Shown here: piece after piece, positions 31,117 to 44,500 of the stretch
Numbering within the stretch: position 1 is the first letter of the stretch
How the letters are laid out: each line of letters begins with the position of its first letter
Assembly: GCA_942486035.1 (NCBI GenBank)
Contig: CALNXK010000038.1
Coordinates: 1,369,501-1,433,500 of the forward strand
From: Porites lobata
Taxonomy: Eukaryota > Cnidaria > Anthozoa > Scleractinia > Poritidae
Length of the DNA stretch: 64,000 nt
Direction: 5' to 3'
The notes under the pieces: model-generated
The model's database searches: none
Told to the model about the DNA's origin: nothing
What the model saw: the letters and a program-made list of their open reading frames with translations, nothing else
Made by a program: the position numbers and the translations under genes

Positions 31117-32949
31117 GATTGTCAAAGCATTCATAAATATGATCTTAGAATAATGGCTTTCATTATTATTGTATTACAGACTGTCCAACCATCCTGATCT
31201 TCTCAGGATTCCCCCAAGTTTGCTTGAAAATCCCAAATCCTGTAATAATTTTATGCGATCAGTTTAGGAAAAAATCTGATTGACACCTGATAAAGTAATA
31301 AAGGAAACTGAAATTTAGAAAACTTTAAAACCCACAAGAAATGTAACATAAGATTGAGTCATTGTATGCAAAACCATGTGAACATAGATAGACATTAAAA
31401 ATGACAATTGATTTAGCAAACATTTGAGACAGGAAGTTCTCTCAGAACACTAGAAATGGTTTTTCAGAGCATAAAGATTTCATAATTTTTTCTGGAGAGC
31501 ATGGTGCCACACTCCCAAAGCTGCTTGTGCCTATGGCACTTGCATGATTTGTCTGTCATTGAAAAATATCCCTATTTTACATACCCGAAAGGTTAGACAG
31601 TCTGGTATTAGGAGCAGCAGTACTCCTTGTATTGACATGTTTAGCTTGTACTCATGCCTACATGTAGCTTGTAGTCCAGTGGAATCATTACGCAAAGTGA
31701 CAATGTCAACATATTTTGTAGAAAGTTAACAAATTGACAAAAATTTTCTATTGTCCTTTTTCCAGAAATGACATCAAAATGTTTAGATTTCAGGTGGAAT
31801 GGTGCCTTGATGTCATTTCTGTGGTCTGTAAGATTACAGATGGTGGAGAACTGTCTTTTGTTTTACAAGAACATACTAGGTTTTTAACATCCTTTTGTGG
31901 CAAAGTTTCTTGGAAAGTTGTGCGTGAGAAACTGAGAAAAACGATAAATTATGTTATCATTTAAGTCACTTTTCTTGACCAATGAGTGTTTGGAAACTAT
32001 GAGTTATTGTAAAAATTGAATAACTGGAGAAAAAGAATCAGCAGAATAAATTGCTGGAAACCTGATGCACCAAAGAAATGAATGACCCGGTTTGCCAATC
32101 AGTAGAGTTTAAAAAAAACAAAACATTCCTGCTTCCTCCCGGTCCTTGATTTGTACTCATTTCATTTTTACCTTGGTAAATCTGTTTCTGATTGGTAAGT
32201 TTATGATTTTTTACTAGTATCACCACCCTGTATGTCGTTTATTCCTCTTAAAAGATAGCAAGCCCAAATTGTGCTAAAAGTAAGCTCAAGCTCCTTAGAA
32301 AACTATTGGAGAAACATTTTATGTCTAGCTGTAAAAAAATAATCATTAGCTATTTAATTTAAAATGAAAACAGTAGTTTGTAACGTAAAGAGAGAACTTT
32401 AGAGCTTATGTACAGAAGAAAAGGTAGAAATGCTCAACCCGAGGGGTGAGTGCATATATAGATGTTAACTTTGGATGTAAAAAGCTAATGTGTGACATTC
32501 AGAGAAGACAAACTTTGTTAAAACACGTCCAGACATTCTAGATGTCACATCTGATGTTAGGTGTAATGAAACTGGCCCCTGAATGACTATTGTATTGTAA
32601 GTTTGCATTTTCGGAGAGGTTTCTTTTGCAGGTCACTGTTTTATTGATAGTTTAGTAAACCAGGTTTCCCCTCGATCAAAAACAACATTTTGGATAAGGA
32701 TTAGGGCAAGGAGACACTTCTGGTCTTGTTTACTTATCTGTAACACAGTGACCTGTATAAAATACCTGCTGTGCCTTGTAATATTTGTTTTGTGATAATT
32801 AATAGAGACTGTTCCCACATTCCTATTATCACAGACATCACTTTAAGGCCTTGTTTTACAAAATAAATTGATTTGCTTTAAATTTCCTGCCCTTGTTTCA
32901 CTGAATGTTTGTTCACTGAAGTGCCCTTTATGTCATAGAAACCCAAACT

Positions 32950-33012
32950 TCGACTGGCCCCAGTTGTGCAAAAGATGGAAAGCGCTATCCAATGTTTAAA
33001 CAACCGAGGCCA
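32950..33012. mobile_element. Shortened MITE copy of the GTTCAAACGYTGGATA family
   Basis: GGCCCCAGTTGTGCAAAAGA leads into AAAGCGCTATCCA and closes with TTTAAACAACCGAGGCC, giving the two ends of the element seen at 7341 and 47458 with the middle missing. Confidence 0.55.
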
Positions 33013-34435
33013 GGACTAATCAACCTTTATTGTGAAAGTGGATTTCCTTGTGCAAGCATGCATTCAAATTTTTGATAAACCACTGGTCAGAACTGAGCCA
33101 CTGTACTAAATGCACAGTTATTAGATAGGCCAAGGTTGAAAACGTCCCAGCAGCAAGCAGCACATAATCAACAATGTTCTTATATGTTTCATGCAAAGTA
33201 TTTCTTGAGTACACCAAAATTGAGCAAGTGAAAGAAAGGCCCCGCCAGCAGGTTGACTGTAGTGCATAATATGATGTGGTTCATAGTTTCAGCGAAGGGG
33301 TAAAACTCCCATTGTCAGTTTATTTTCTATTTTCTTTGTTTCAAACTCATCAGTGTTGTGCTCTTAAATCAGAGCCAACTGTCTCTTACCCAAGGCAAAG
33401 TGAACACCAAGAGTTAGTCCTTTCTCTTTGTTAGTCATATCTGTGAACTCCCTGTTAAGTAGATCCCTCGCTTGGCTATCTAATGGTAGTTGTCTTGATA
33501 GTGTCACTGTGTTACTGACTGTTCATTTATGTTGCGGTTTATTTTGGGGTCACTTTACACTATTTGTCTTTAAACTTTTGTGTCAGGTTAAAGGAAAATG
33601 TAATGAGTTTGGGACAAAATCACACATAACATGAAAAACATGTAACAAATTTAACCTCAACATCAGTTATAGTGCCATGCTCTTTTATAAATGTCTCTTT
33701 TGCCCTGCTTGATTGCAGTGGTAACTACCTTGGACCATTTTAGCAACATCTCACAAAATGTAGCTCAGGATAATGTGGAAAATTAATTTCTATGTGGTCC
33801 CATAGTCCATAACAGACTTGATTTAAGTGAATAGAATACACCCTTAAGAACCCACATGACTACTCAAGTCACAGGTAACCCAGGCTCTGTGACTGTACCG
33901 TAGTAAAATTACAGTGTTTGTATGGGGTAAAAATATGATCCTAAAAGTTGTAGGAATACTAAATAAAGGTTAATGAAACTTACTCTTTGAGTTAGTTGTT
34001 GTTGTTCTAAAAGCTCAAACGAAGTTTTGTGATAATTTGCTCAAATTCACCCTCCAGATGGAATCATACTGTGGTACTATCATAAAGCCTGAGTGACCTG
34101 TGCTCAAGTAATATGAAATCCCCCCTTTAATTTCCTAACCCAACTCAAGGCAATTTGGGAAGAAAACCAAGCTGTTTATCAGAATGCATGTTGGACTTTT
34201 TTTCCATGTAACCTTTTATTTATACAGGTCTTTACAGGATAAGAATATCGGCAGGTGTCCAGTTTATGTTGCTCACCACATAACTCTGATTACTTTTAGG
34301 GTTATTAGGAGACTGAGCAATTCAAGTTCTATTGAGGGTCACTATACATAAAAAACTGAACTGGAACTTAAGTTCATTCAGTTTCTTAGTCCTAATCACA
34401 AAACTTGAAATGTATCTTTCAGCATTTTGTGTTCT

Positions 34436-34750
34436 ACAAAATACTGCAAAATAAGCCCCGGGGCTTATATTTTTCAAAGACCCTTTTTGATGGGCTTATT
34501 TTTGGAGGGGCCTATATTTGGGGGGGCTTATCTACGGAGGGAAATTTGCGTTTCAAAATTGATTGGGCTAGCTTACAGTTGGAAGGAAATTTACTGTTTT
34601 TACTTTGTTTTACTCTGTATTTGACGGCAATTTCCAAGTAGAAGCCCCCTGGGGCATTATATCGGGCGATTAAACGGAGGGTTTTTTGCATTACGAGTTT
34701 GGAGGGCTTATATTTGGAGGGGCTTATTTTTCGGAATTTTACAGTACCCT
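34436..34750. mobile_element. MITE of the AATAAGCCCCGGGGCTTATA family, copy 1
   Basis: Left end AAAATAAGCCCCGGGGCTTA; right end GGGGCTTATTTTTCGGAATT, then TTACAGTA. The interior is full of GGGCTTAT/ATAAGCCC units. The left terminus has a small deletion relative to the copy at 60006-60494. Confidence 0.75.
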
Positions 34751-35542
34751 TACATGGTTCATAAACTTCAGACAAACAAATTTTAACCCCCTTTGATCAC
34801 CTCCTGGCTAAGACATGTCATGGAGTCATTTACGATTTTTACTTCTTTGGCCATCATTGATCACGTTATTTTATACTACTTTCTGCACTAATCACTTTGC
34901 AAATGACTGGGTATGCATCTGAGGTACAGAAATAGCATTTGAAATAAAGAAACAAAAAAAATCGTTCATGCACAAAAATGTTTTTACTTTACCTGTGAGT
35001 TTTACCGTTTCTTACAGCGAGGATGAGCCAAATTTTCCTTGGAAAAATAATGTTATTTTACAAAAAAGGGTGCCTGGCATTAACAAGGTTGTGAATTTCG
35101 AGGAATTTTCAAGACCTAATAAAGAAATCAAGGACTTTTCAAGGACCAAAACCGAATTCAAGGACTTTTTAAGACACCTACTAACATACAAGACCTTTTC
35201 AAGATTGTACAAACCATACCGTAAGTATAACGCCCTTACTGCATCAAAATTGGGTGATAAGTGGTATTGATTTCGTTCCTTTTTGTCTTGCTAATAAGTA
35301 GATTGCTAGTAATTCTTTTTTTTGACTAGAATTAAAGGACATTAAACAACTGGATTTACAGGCTTTCACACATAATACAATAGTTTGGTTCCTGAATTGT
35401 CCAATGTGTTGAAGTGTGCATTTTCTTAGTAATGGTACAGTATCTCATCTACATTTAAATAAATATTTACAATCAACCTCCAAAAGGTTCAAGACTTGAG
35501 CTAATTGTTGGATAAAGCAGCATCTGCTTATAGATCAACATG

Positions 35543-38348
35543 TTATTTATCATAGTAAACACTCCTCTTTCGTATCAGCTTTTCCCACCAAGTCCGTTCT
35601 GTTGATCTTTTCTGCATATCTGAGATGGAAAAATTTATGAAGACAAATAGGTAAGTCTTGATGACTAGTCCTCTTTCATTCTTTGAGCAACCATAAAAAG
35701 TAATGTACTAGCCTTAGTAATAACTAAGCCCTGGGCGGGGAGAGGGAGGTAAGGGGGGGGGGTACTCTAGATTTCAAGTGATGGGGATGATCAAAGGATT
35801 TTCTTGGGTTTGAAATTTTCCATTCTGGGATGTTTTTGGGTGGGAAAATTTGCCAAGTTTTTTTTGGGTGGTTTAATTTAAGTAGCGATTTTTTTGGAGA
35901 AGATTTGTGGTAGTGCCCTTCTCAGCACCATAGTTCGGCAAAAAAGTAAAGCCAAACTGGGGCTTGGGAATTACCGTAAGCATGGCAATTTTGGGGGTTA
36001 ATATTAATGGTCCAGGTTTTATGGGGGTTTTGTTGGAAGCCCTGAGGATTGTTTTGGGTTTTTGTTTTTCCTGCTCCCAAATTTTGATCATCCCCGTCAC
36101 TTGAAATCCGCAGTACCCCCCACCACCAGTATTAAGTACATTATTTGTGGTAAACAATTTATTGTCCATTTAGTGTACTCCTCTACGGAACTATTGTTGT
36201 TAGTAACTGACAACCATCAAGCCAGCAGTTCTAAAACCAACATGTTACAGTGAGAGTGTAAAAAACCCTGAAGACTTTGATTTGATTCTGACAGGTTAAT
36301 TGTGTACTGAACAATCTCAATAAAGCACAGAGAACACAAGCAAACCTCAAAGCCACAAACCAATTTCCTTTGCTGTTTGTGGTTTAATTTTGTCCCTCCT
36401 GATTGGCTATTTCCTTGCTCACAACAACTTTCCATAAAATAAAATACTATTTTCTGTAACATCTCTGATGTTCACAAAGTTTGAATTGCTGAGTGAAATT
36501 ACCGAAACCACTGGCATCACTGGCATAGCTAAATCCCTGTTGAGCATGATAAATTGTGCTTACCAGTTGATAAATAAAACTTTGCACCTTCCTTGACAGT
36601 CTGCAGGTCACCAGTGAAGGCTGTTTCAGCTTTGCGAGGATACTGTAGAGTTTAATAATAAGAAAACTGTTGCAGATGATCAAATAAAAATTAATTTTCA
36701 AATGTAAGGACAGAGTAGTGTTGTATCAGTTTGCTACATGGAAATTAGCTTAATTAGTATGCCTTGTGAGAATTGATTGTACATGTTATATGTATGAATA
36801 TATATTTAAGGAGGGAAATATTCAGTAGATGTTGTTAGTTGTGTGCTTAAACCGGTGTACATTGGGACTTTACAGGCAGGTTAACATGGATATCCAACTT
36901 GGTAAAAAAACATGGGTCTAACTTGACGGGTAATGTCATGGGGAAGGGTGTGTGTGGTGGGCGGGGGGAGGGGGAGTTTAACTCAACAGGGCACATGTGC
37001 AACTACCTTACATCTAAATAAAAGTATTAACATACCTTATTTCTGTAGTAATTTGAGCTTATCTTGATGAGGCTGTCAAGCATCTTCTCTGCCTCTTTTG
37101 ACTGAAGGAAATATGATCAGGTTTCTTAAATGATTGTCTCACATGTAGATAACCAATGTTTGTACCACCATGTACATGTATGTATGTGCAACAGGTCATG
37201 TTATGGCATTTACAATCTTAATATCTCTTTTTCCTCTGCTATAACACCAAATTACGCCTTCAATCCGAAAACACATTTCTATGAAAGGATAATAAAACTT
37301 TCGGCAAACTTTTAAAGCCTTGAAATGGCTGTACTTGTCTTCCACGGCAGTGTCAGTGGCAGTGTTAGGCAGTGTTAGCTCAGCCGGTAGAGTGTGTTGA
37401 CTGCAGAGCGGGAGGTTGGGGGTTCGATTCCTGGGGCCGGACCAATACCCAGGGTCTTAAAATAACCGAGAAATGAAGGTACTCCCTTTGTACTGCAACA
37501 GGCTAGACGTTCGTGTGGCTTAGCCTCCCATGCAGACGTTTTTAGGGGAGCTCGTTTTTCATCCCTCCCCACAAACGCCTGCTCAACGGAAGACAACATT
37601 CCTTTCCCATGCTTAGCCAATCACATTGTACTTTCCAAATTCTGGAAAGTTGACCTTGACCGCAAGGTAATCTGATAATTACTCGATCTGCATGAAACAC
37701 TGGAAAAATTTTCTAACCTACAATAAATGTTAGATTAAGAGCGGCAAAAATAAGATTCAATCCAATTTTAGAATACTCCATGCACTTCATAACCTTAACG
37801 AGGGAAAGAAAAGAAAGAAAACGGTAAATGTAGGGTCACGTTTTAGTCGCGTTTAGCCTGTCAACACTTTATTGCACAACTGTTGATTGGTCACTTACCA
37901 AGCAAATAAAACAATGGGAAAGGAATGTTGTTTTCGGCTGAGCAGGCGTTTGTGGGGAGGGATGAAAAACGAGCTCCCCTAAAAACGCCTGCGTGGGAGG
38001 CTACGTGTGGCTCGGATGACCACGTAAAATGGCGGTCCAGTCTCCAGTTGGAGACGTAAAATATAGTGTCCCCAATTAGTACTTTCGTGCTAAATACATT
38101 GACACTCAAATAAAGTGCTTTCTTTTCCCACTCAACGACGTCGATATTTGGTAACGTTACATAAGAACTAAGAATCAGGTTCCCCTAACACTCACATCTA
38201 TCTGGGATTTCTTGAGGCGTGGAACAAGGTTGCCTTTAAGATGCTCTCCAAGATCTCTTCCTAAGCGGTTTTGGTCGACAGGCCATTGCTCACAAACTTG
38301 TAAAAACCTCTTGTAAAGTTTCGGTGCAAGAGCTTTTCTAGTCGCCAT
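35543..38348 (-). CDS. UQCC2: UQCC2, ubiquinol-cytochrome c reductase complex assembly factor 2
   Basis: Four coding exons on the minus strand: 38348-38196, 37101-37036, 36642-36564 and 35619-35543, GT-AG, phases 0, 0, 1, giving 124 residues against 126 in human. Exon 1 has the diagnostic LYKRFLQVCEQWPVDQNRLG followed by RDLGEHLK. Exon 2 reads EAEKMLDSLIKISSNYYRNK and exon 3 YPRKAETAFTGDLQT. Exon 4 has TERTWWEKL, aligning with the end of the human protein, and is the least certain exon. UQCC2 acts in mitochondria with UQCC1 to bind nascent cytochrome b during complex III assembly. An in-frame upstream Met exists at 38426, but the start at 38348 fits the family and sits in AATATGG. It is head-to-head with MTMR9 at 171 bp. 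Introns carry a SINE, a foldback element and a MITE. Confidence 0.9.
35754..36123. mobile_element. MITE with GGGTACT...ATTTCAAGTGA ends
   Basis: Left GGGGGTACTCTAGATTTCAA then GTGATGGGGATGATCAAA is inverted at the right end 36080-36123 with few mismatches. The interior is rich in GGGTTTT. It lies within UQCC2 intron 3. No clear target-site duplication. Confidence 0.7.
37368..38110 (+). mobile_element. tRNA-derived SINE split by a foldback element
   Basis: The head has a good A box TAGCTCAGCCGG (37376-37387) and B box GGTTCGATTCC (37421-37431), followed by GGCCGGACCAATACCCAGGG and the body seen in the SINE at 15665. The sequence stops at 37520, where a 483-bp element intervenes, and resumes at 38004 with CGTGTGGCTCGGATGACC through CAAATAAAG near 38114. 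It lies in UQCC2 intron 1. Not a functional tRNA: it is followed by SINE body and lacks an acceptor-stem pair. Confidence 0.75.
37521..38003. mobile_element. Foldback element with ~100-bp inverted arms and 9-bp duplication
   Basis: Starts TAGCCTCCCATGCAGACG and ends CGCCTGCGTGGGAGGCTA. The arms 37521-37617 and about 37912-38003 are inverted copies with few mismatches and include TTTTTAGGGGAGCTCGTTTT. It is flanked by perfect direct repeats CGTGTGGCT at 37512-37520 and 38004-38012. A 9-bp duplication with long inverted arms is typical of Mutator-like (MULE) or foldback elements. The inner 300 bp has no recognised protein. Confidence 0.85.
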
Positions 38349-38519
38349 ATTGGTTTTATGAACGAATCCGCTGACCGCTGATACTTCGGTTGGCTGGTAA
38401 GCCAGGTTACCAAGCAGTGTTTGCAAGTGAGTTAGAGAACAAGAAAAGTGAGAAAAATGTAGATCTGCGCTTTTTCTGCAGTCCTCTTTGGTTTCTATCG
38501 GTGCAAACTTTTTGTAGTT
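38349..38519. promoter_or_regulatory. Bidirectional promoter between UQCC2 and MTMR9
   Basis: Only 171 bp separate the divergent start codons of UQCC2 and MTMR9, so the interval must hold both 5' UTRs and any shared core promoter. No TATA box is evident. Transcription start sites are not known. Confidence 0.6.
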
Positions 38520-41500
38520 ATGGAGTTTGTGGAGTATATCAAATCACCAAAAATCGACAAGGTTTCTCTGCGGCGCAGAGGGCAGGCGTACCTGGAAGGA
38601 ACGCTGTGTGTCACTGGTCATCACTTGATCTTTTCTTCCAGAACGGACCACAAGGATGAGCTCATTGTAAGTAGTGTGATTATATTTATTGTTTTGTGTA
38701 ATTTCTTTTCTATATCTTAATGTGGACAACGTACTTACAGACAGCCCTTACACGCCCGTTCGGTCTGCCTATTCATTGGAAATGGATGACGTGTAAATAT
38801 TAATTCATTAGTTGTACAAACAAAACAATGTACTATGCCCTGATGGCTTTCAGGGTAATGGGTTTGACTAGTCTGTCAGCCCTTCAATAGACCAGTTTCA
38901 ATATATTAAAGTTTTCGTTTGGCTTTGATACTAGGGGTAATAAAACAAAAGAAATGAATCTTTAAAAAATAATTTTAAGTGAATTGAAAATTAAAGCCAT
39001 TTCTTTTCTTTATTCCTTCAAACCTTAAAGTTAGATATGAATTTTAATATATTATTTGAAATAAAATTGGTCTATCAGGACAACTAAACATGACCTAAAC
39101 AGGTCCCAGTTTTCTATTAAGGAGTAAACTGGCCCAGAACTAACGAAAACAGTGTGCACACAGGGACCTGTTGACCACTTTTGTAACTGAGTACGTTGGT
39201 CCCGACCTTGTACTTGAGCACTGGGATGGATATTTGAAAAAATTGTGTACTTACATTAGTGCGCAGTGAGTACTGTACTCCAGCACCAAGTGTGAATACT
39301 GCCTTTGCAAACATGATTAGTTAACAATTATTCCACGAGCGCACACTGGATATGAGTTGGCTTTAATCATCTTATATCCAACATTGAACAAGCCAAGTAG
39401 AATAACATAGAACATTTCATTGAACAAGCAAACAATCATCACCCTACGATCAAATTTACGGCTGAAATTTCCGATAAAGGAAACAGCATTCCTGGACACC
39501 CTCGTCTACAAAGGGAAAGATTCAAAAGAGACGCAACCCTTGATGTGCGTACTCATTTCAAACCAACTGAGACATTTCAGTATACCCATTTTGGTTCCTG
39601 TCACCATAAGGAGTTAAAAAGGCTTCATTAAAGGGGAAGCCCTCCGACTCCTCAGAACAAACTCTTCCAAAATAATATTCAAGAGAAAATTACAAATTTC
39701 AAAGCGCATCTGCTACAGAGGGGTTACCCAGAGGATCTCATTAACACAACCTTCTCAGAGGTGAACTTCAAAGACAGGAAACTAGCCCTTCAACAGAAAA
39801 CCAAAGACAAACCAACGAATCTTGCCTTTTGTCACACAATACCAACCATCAGTGCCTAACCTAAAGCAAATTCTCATGAAAAACTGGCATTTAATAGAAC
39901 AACAACCATTACTGAGCGAAATCTACAAACTAGAACCGGCCCTCGTATCTTATAAAAGAGGGCGGTCGCTCAAAAGACATACTCGTGAGAGCCAAACTAT
40001 AAAAAGGCTATTTTAAACACTGGGCTGGGGAGTCCTGTAGGCCTGTCAACCCCATATTACATCTTAATGAGAATCGTCAAATGCAAACAAGAAAGAACAA
40101 AAACAAACAAACAAACAAAACGGTGAGCTTATGCACCATAATTGCACGCGTAATAAGAAAATGTCTTTTCCCGATTTTTTGCACAGTGCACAATCTCGTA
40201 GTGAAACCCTTGTCACAATATATAAAGGAATCGTTTTGCTACATAACTCATCCTGTATTGACGTAACAGATTTGAAAATGTTAAACATCTTATGCAAATA
40301 TTTGAAAAAAAAAAACTGCTTTGTTTAGTTTCTGTTCAGTTGAATTGAGCACTCAAAAAGAGTGCAATGTTAGTGAATGTAATGTTTTTCCGTGAGATAA
40401 AAGTGCTAGGCAGCACTATTACCCTGTTACTTTTATTAACTTGAAAAGAGGAACCGGAAAGGACAAAGGCCTTCCGTTTTTCACACATTTGTAATCGTGT
40501 ACTGTTCTGAATGGATAAAAAAACTAAATTCATAGATCAAGATTCTTGCAGTTTACCCTTCCCCGACAACTAAAAATACCGCTGATAAAATACGGTTGTT
40601 TAAAATTGTACCACCAAAGTTGTCGTGAATTTAAATGATGATGCACTTACAAAAGTTAAACTGCAGAAGAAAAAGATTCCATTGATCGCCATGTACAACG
40701 CTTGTGAAAAGCGTGACATTTGTTTGAAGTCACCACACTGGTTTTGCTGAATGAGAACAGATGCTACGGGTAACTTTATAGGTGTGGTGGATAGCTTTGT
40801 GGCCTTTGGTTGCATCTGTTAGCTATAGTCAGATCTTTTCAGCCAAACAGGTTGCATATGTATTTTGCTGATTTCGGCGAGTGGCTTTGTGATCGTGAAG
40901 AAATGTACACGTTCTTGTTGGTTGAGGTAATTTCATGCCATGCTTTTTAATTTTGTGACTGTCTATGTTTTCCAAGGGTTGCATTCTATAGCAGTTTTTA
41001 AAAATATCTTATATCTATGCCACAAATGATTTCCTTCAGTACTTGTATCCACCGCGAGAAAAAACATACAAATTGAAAAAGTCTTTTGCTGGCATAATGA
41101 CGCTTTTGTTTACCATATATGGTCACAGCATGGCTATGAGCTGATAACCCTGCTGCGTTGAGTGAATCAGAATGCAGGAAATGCAATAACCATCGTCCAG
41201 CTGCATGCCACTTAAAAGAAAAGTTGTCTTACTAAAGTATGTTATTTACAGCTCTTGCACTCAGCAGTGGAACATGTTGAGAAGAAAGCAAGAGGTCAAG
41301 AAGGGATACTCACTCTTTTTTGTAAGAACTTTGACTTGGTGAAACTAAAGTTCAACAGCATCGAAGAAGCACTGAATGTAGCATCATCAGTTGAAGTTCT
41401 GTCAACCATTGGTAAGAAAAATAGCCATCATTATTATTATAATAATAACTTACATATTATTCTTTAAAAATATTTCTCCATTTCTGATTGGCTAAAATCC

Positions 41501-44500
41501 AATGCATAATTTATCATAACCAGGTTCTGTCTACTAAATTTGCACTTGAAAATTTCTACAATATTTGAAAGATGATGTCAATTGTGCAGGAAAATTACCA
41601 GATTATTGAACAGTTATCTGAGAAGTATGTTTTAGCTTGCTTTTAAACTAGGAATTATTTTGAATGAATAATGAAACAATTATTGAATTCGGTTTTCGTG
41701 TCATCTGAAAAATTATGGAGATCTTGGAGGATGTTATCTGCCGAGGCCTAGTCGGCCCTATGTCCTTCATTCTTCAGATGATAATCAGCCTTATTCAATA
41801 ATGTTATTGCTAAATATTACATTATAGTTCTTTTTTTCACATTATCCTTAGTCAACATGTTTAATGTAGTTTTTGTTTGTATGTTTCTTTTATCAAAGTG
41901 ATTTCTTTTTTTTAACGTAGGAAACACAAACTTGAGGTATCCTTTCTTCTATCGTCATCTGAAACCTCTTGAAGAAGATGGGTGGGACTTGTTTAGTTTA
42001 GAAATGGAATTCTCTCATTTGTGCTCTTTAACTCAACAATGGAGAATAAGCCATGCCAATAGTAATTATGAGGTACATTTCTAATATATTATTGCAACAG
42101 ACTGAGTGTTTTCATATCAACATTATCATTTTCATCATCATCATTGTCATCACCATCATCATCCTAATCGTCATTGTTCTATTGATTCTATTGATCATCA
42201 TCATCATGCTAATCATCATTATCATTGTTCTATTGATTATTGTTCAGCTACAATTGTGACTCCAGAATATATGACTGAGGTTCAGCTTTGTGTCCCATGA
42301 CGATGTGATTTCTTACATTACATTTGTAGATCGTACACAATAAGGAAGGCATGGTTGAAATTTTCAAAAACTCATACTGGTTCTGCTAGGAAAAGCTTTT
42401 TGTATTATAACTACAACTTGCATTATCCTTGAATGTCTTTCAAGCCAAATAATGCCTGGTCTTAATTTTGTTACTAACTTAGTTAGTTAACAGTTAGCTA
42501 TAGTTTGCTTCTATTTTATTTTATAATGAATGTTATATTAGCTGAAGGAAATATTTTTTTAATGTTAGGTTACCTGTCCACCTACTAATAATACCAATTA
42601 TTGCTACAAAGAAAAGGGTAAAAACTATAGCCTCACCCTCTCCACCATTATATTTCTAAGAGTGAAGTTTTTTTCTTTTTTGTGTTTAGCTATGTCCCAG
42701 CTATCCAGCCAGTGTTATAGTACCAGTTAAAATTTCTGATGATACATTAAAGGCGTCAGCACAGTTCAGACAATTTGGCAGGTTTCCTATTTTAAGCTAC
42801 TATCACAAGAAAAATGGGGTAAGAATTAATATTTAATAATAATTGTTATTAATGCAATATCATCTTTTACAATCAAAAACTATTGAGAATGATTTTCAGA
42901 ATAATAGTTACAGATTAAAATCATTCTTGATAGTCTCTTATTAAGGACACTTACATATAGCTGTATTCCTTTGCTGTTCGTGTTGAAGTATGTTGGACTG
43001 TCTGCTGAACAAGAAATATTTCTATTGAATGTATTACTGATATACCATCGTATCCTATTTCTTTCCAAGTAATACTGGTATTTTATGGGTGAAAACTTGA
43101 ATGTGTTTTTTGCAAAAGGTCTGTTAAAATGTTGCAGGTTGCTATGATGCGATGTGGCCAGCCGTTAACAACCATGGCATCTAAAAGAAGTCGTGAAGAT
43201 GAAAAATTAGTTAATGCCACTCTTGGAAGTGATTCTAAAGGGATAATTATTGATACAAGATCACAAACAGCTGCTATGAACAGTAGAACAAAAGGTAAAT
43301 GGAAAAAGTCGTGCATTCCATGATCATCTTGCTCATCTCATCCTTATGCAGTTCTTGCAATTTTGTAAACAAGAGAGAGAACGGTGGAAAATCTCAATGA
43401 ATGCAAAAATTTGTCCAACTTGCAAAGAATTGCAAATGATATTTTGCAGCTGCATGCAAACCTAGGCATAAGTGCTCATCCTGCTGTCACATATTTGACT
43501 CACTTACATACTTCAACCTTAACCAAGTGAAGTGATTTATAGGTCTCATATCATGTTGCTTTACATAGGCGAGAACAAAGATGACATTTCCACCTTATTC
43601 TTTCTTTTTGTAAGCCTTAAATCTATCGCTGGCTTGGGCTTCACATTTTGCATTCAGTTTACATTGTTATAAAATCAAGTTTGAAATGTGGGTGCTAAAA
43701 TGTTGTGAAATGTTAGTTTATATGAAATTCATGTTAACCCATATAAAATCAATATGTACTCCATATTAATTAATATTATTTTATCCCATGTAAAGTTAAC
43801 ACTAGCTCCATTAAATATGATCCCATGTGTAGATAATCAGTATTGTTGTGGTGTTTTTGGATGACATCAATAATCAAATTATTTGAACTAGTCTTACTTG
43901 CTTTCAATCTATGTAGGTGGAGGTGTTGAACCAGAATCACATTATCCTCAGTGGAAAAGAGAATATCAAAATATTGAACGATATACAGCACTCAATGATA
44001 GTATTGCAAAACTAGCAGAAGGTACATGTATAACATACAGTATATCTTTTTTACAACGATTTTGCAAAGGCTTATGCCGTTGCATGAATTTATTGCTTAC
44101 AAGAAGAATAATATTATCCTACATGCTGTGTGAAGATACAAATCAAGAGTAACCAAATTATAAACAAAAAATCCTTTCAGGGTGCAAGGAAAATCGTTTT
44201 TTACAGCTTGCCATTTGGGCGAGCTGAAGTTAGCATTTACTAGCCCAGACATCATTTCAACTAGCCCCAAAACGTTTTGATGAGCAGAATTGATTTCACA
44301 GTTCTTCTGCTATTCCAGTTCCTCAAAAAACATCACTTGCCCATCGGGCAAATAGAATTCACTAGGCCGATAGCAAAATCCACAAGCCCCAGGCTATCGG
44401 ACACTACTTTCTTTTGCCCGCTGCCTTTACATTCCCCTTAAAGAAATGAGTATGCATGCTTGCCCCAAATTTTTCACAGTCATATGTTTTGTGACTGTGA

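Larger units (their letters stand above)
31117..35542. other. FEM1 downstream flank, mostly featureless AT-rich DNA
   Basis: Probably begins as the FEM1 3' UTR; AATAAA sites occur near 32863 and 33962, but the actual poly(A) site is not determined. Contains a shortened MITE copy (32950-33012) and a TIR element (34436-34750). Open frames here are short and lack motifs. Confidence 0.6.

Noticed and set aside
34405..34775. Small frames in the 34.4-34.8 kb region
   Set aside because: Located in the GGGCTTATA MITE; the same repeat at 60006 gives different frames.
37368..37440. A tRNA gene with good A and B boxes
   Set aside because: The tRNA-like head is followed by SINE body sequence found again at 15665, and a proper acceptor stem and anticodon loop could not be drawn.
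38349..38426. Upstream in-frame Met giving UQCC2 a 26-residue extension
   Set aside because: Known family members begin close to the YRRF segment, and the extension would overlap the short shared promoter; not excluded without transcripts.
42053..42300. His-rich and Ile-rich open frames
   Set aside because: They are translations of an ATC/ATT microsatellite in an MTMR9 intron.
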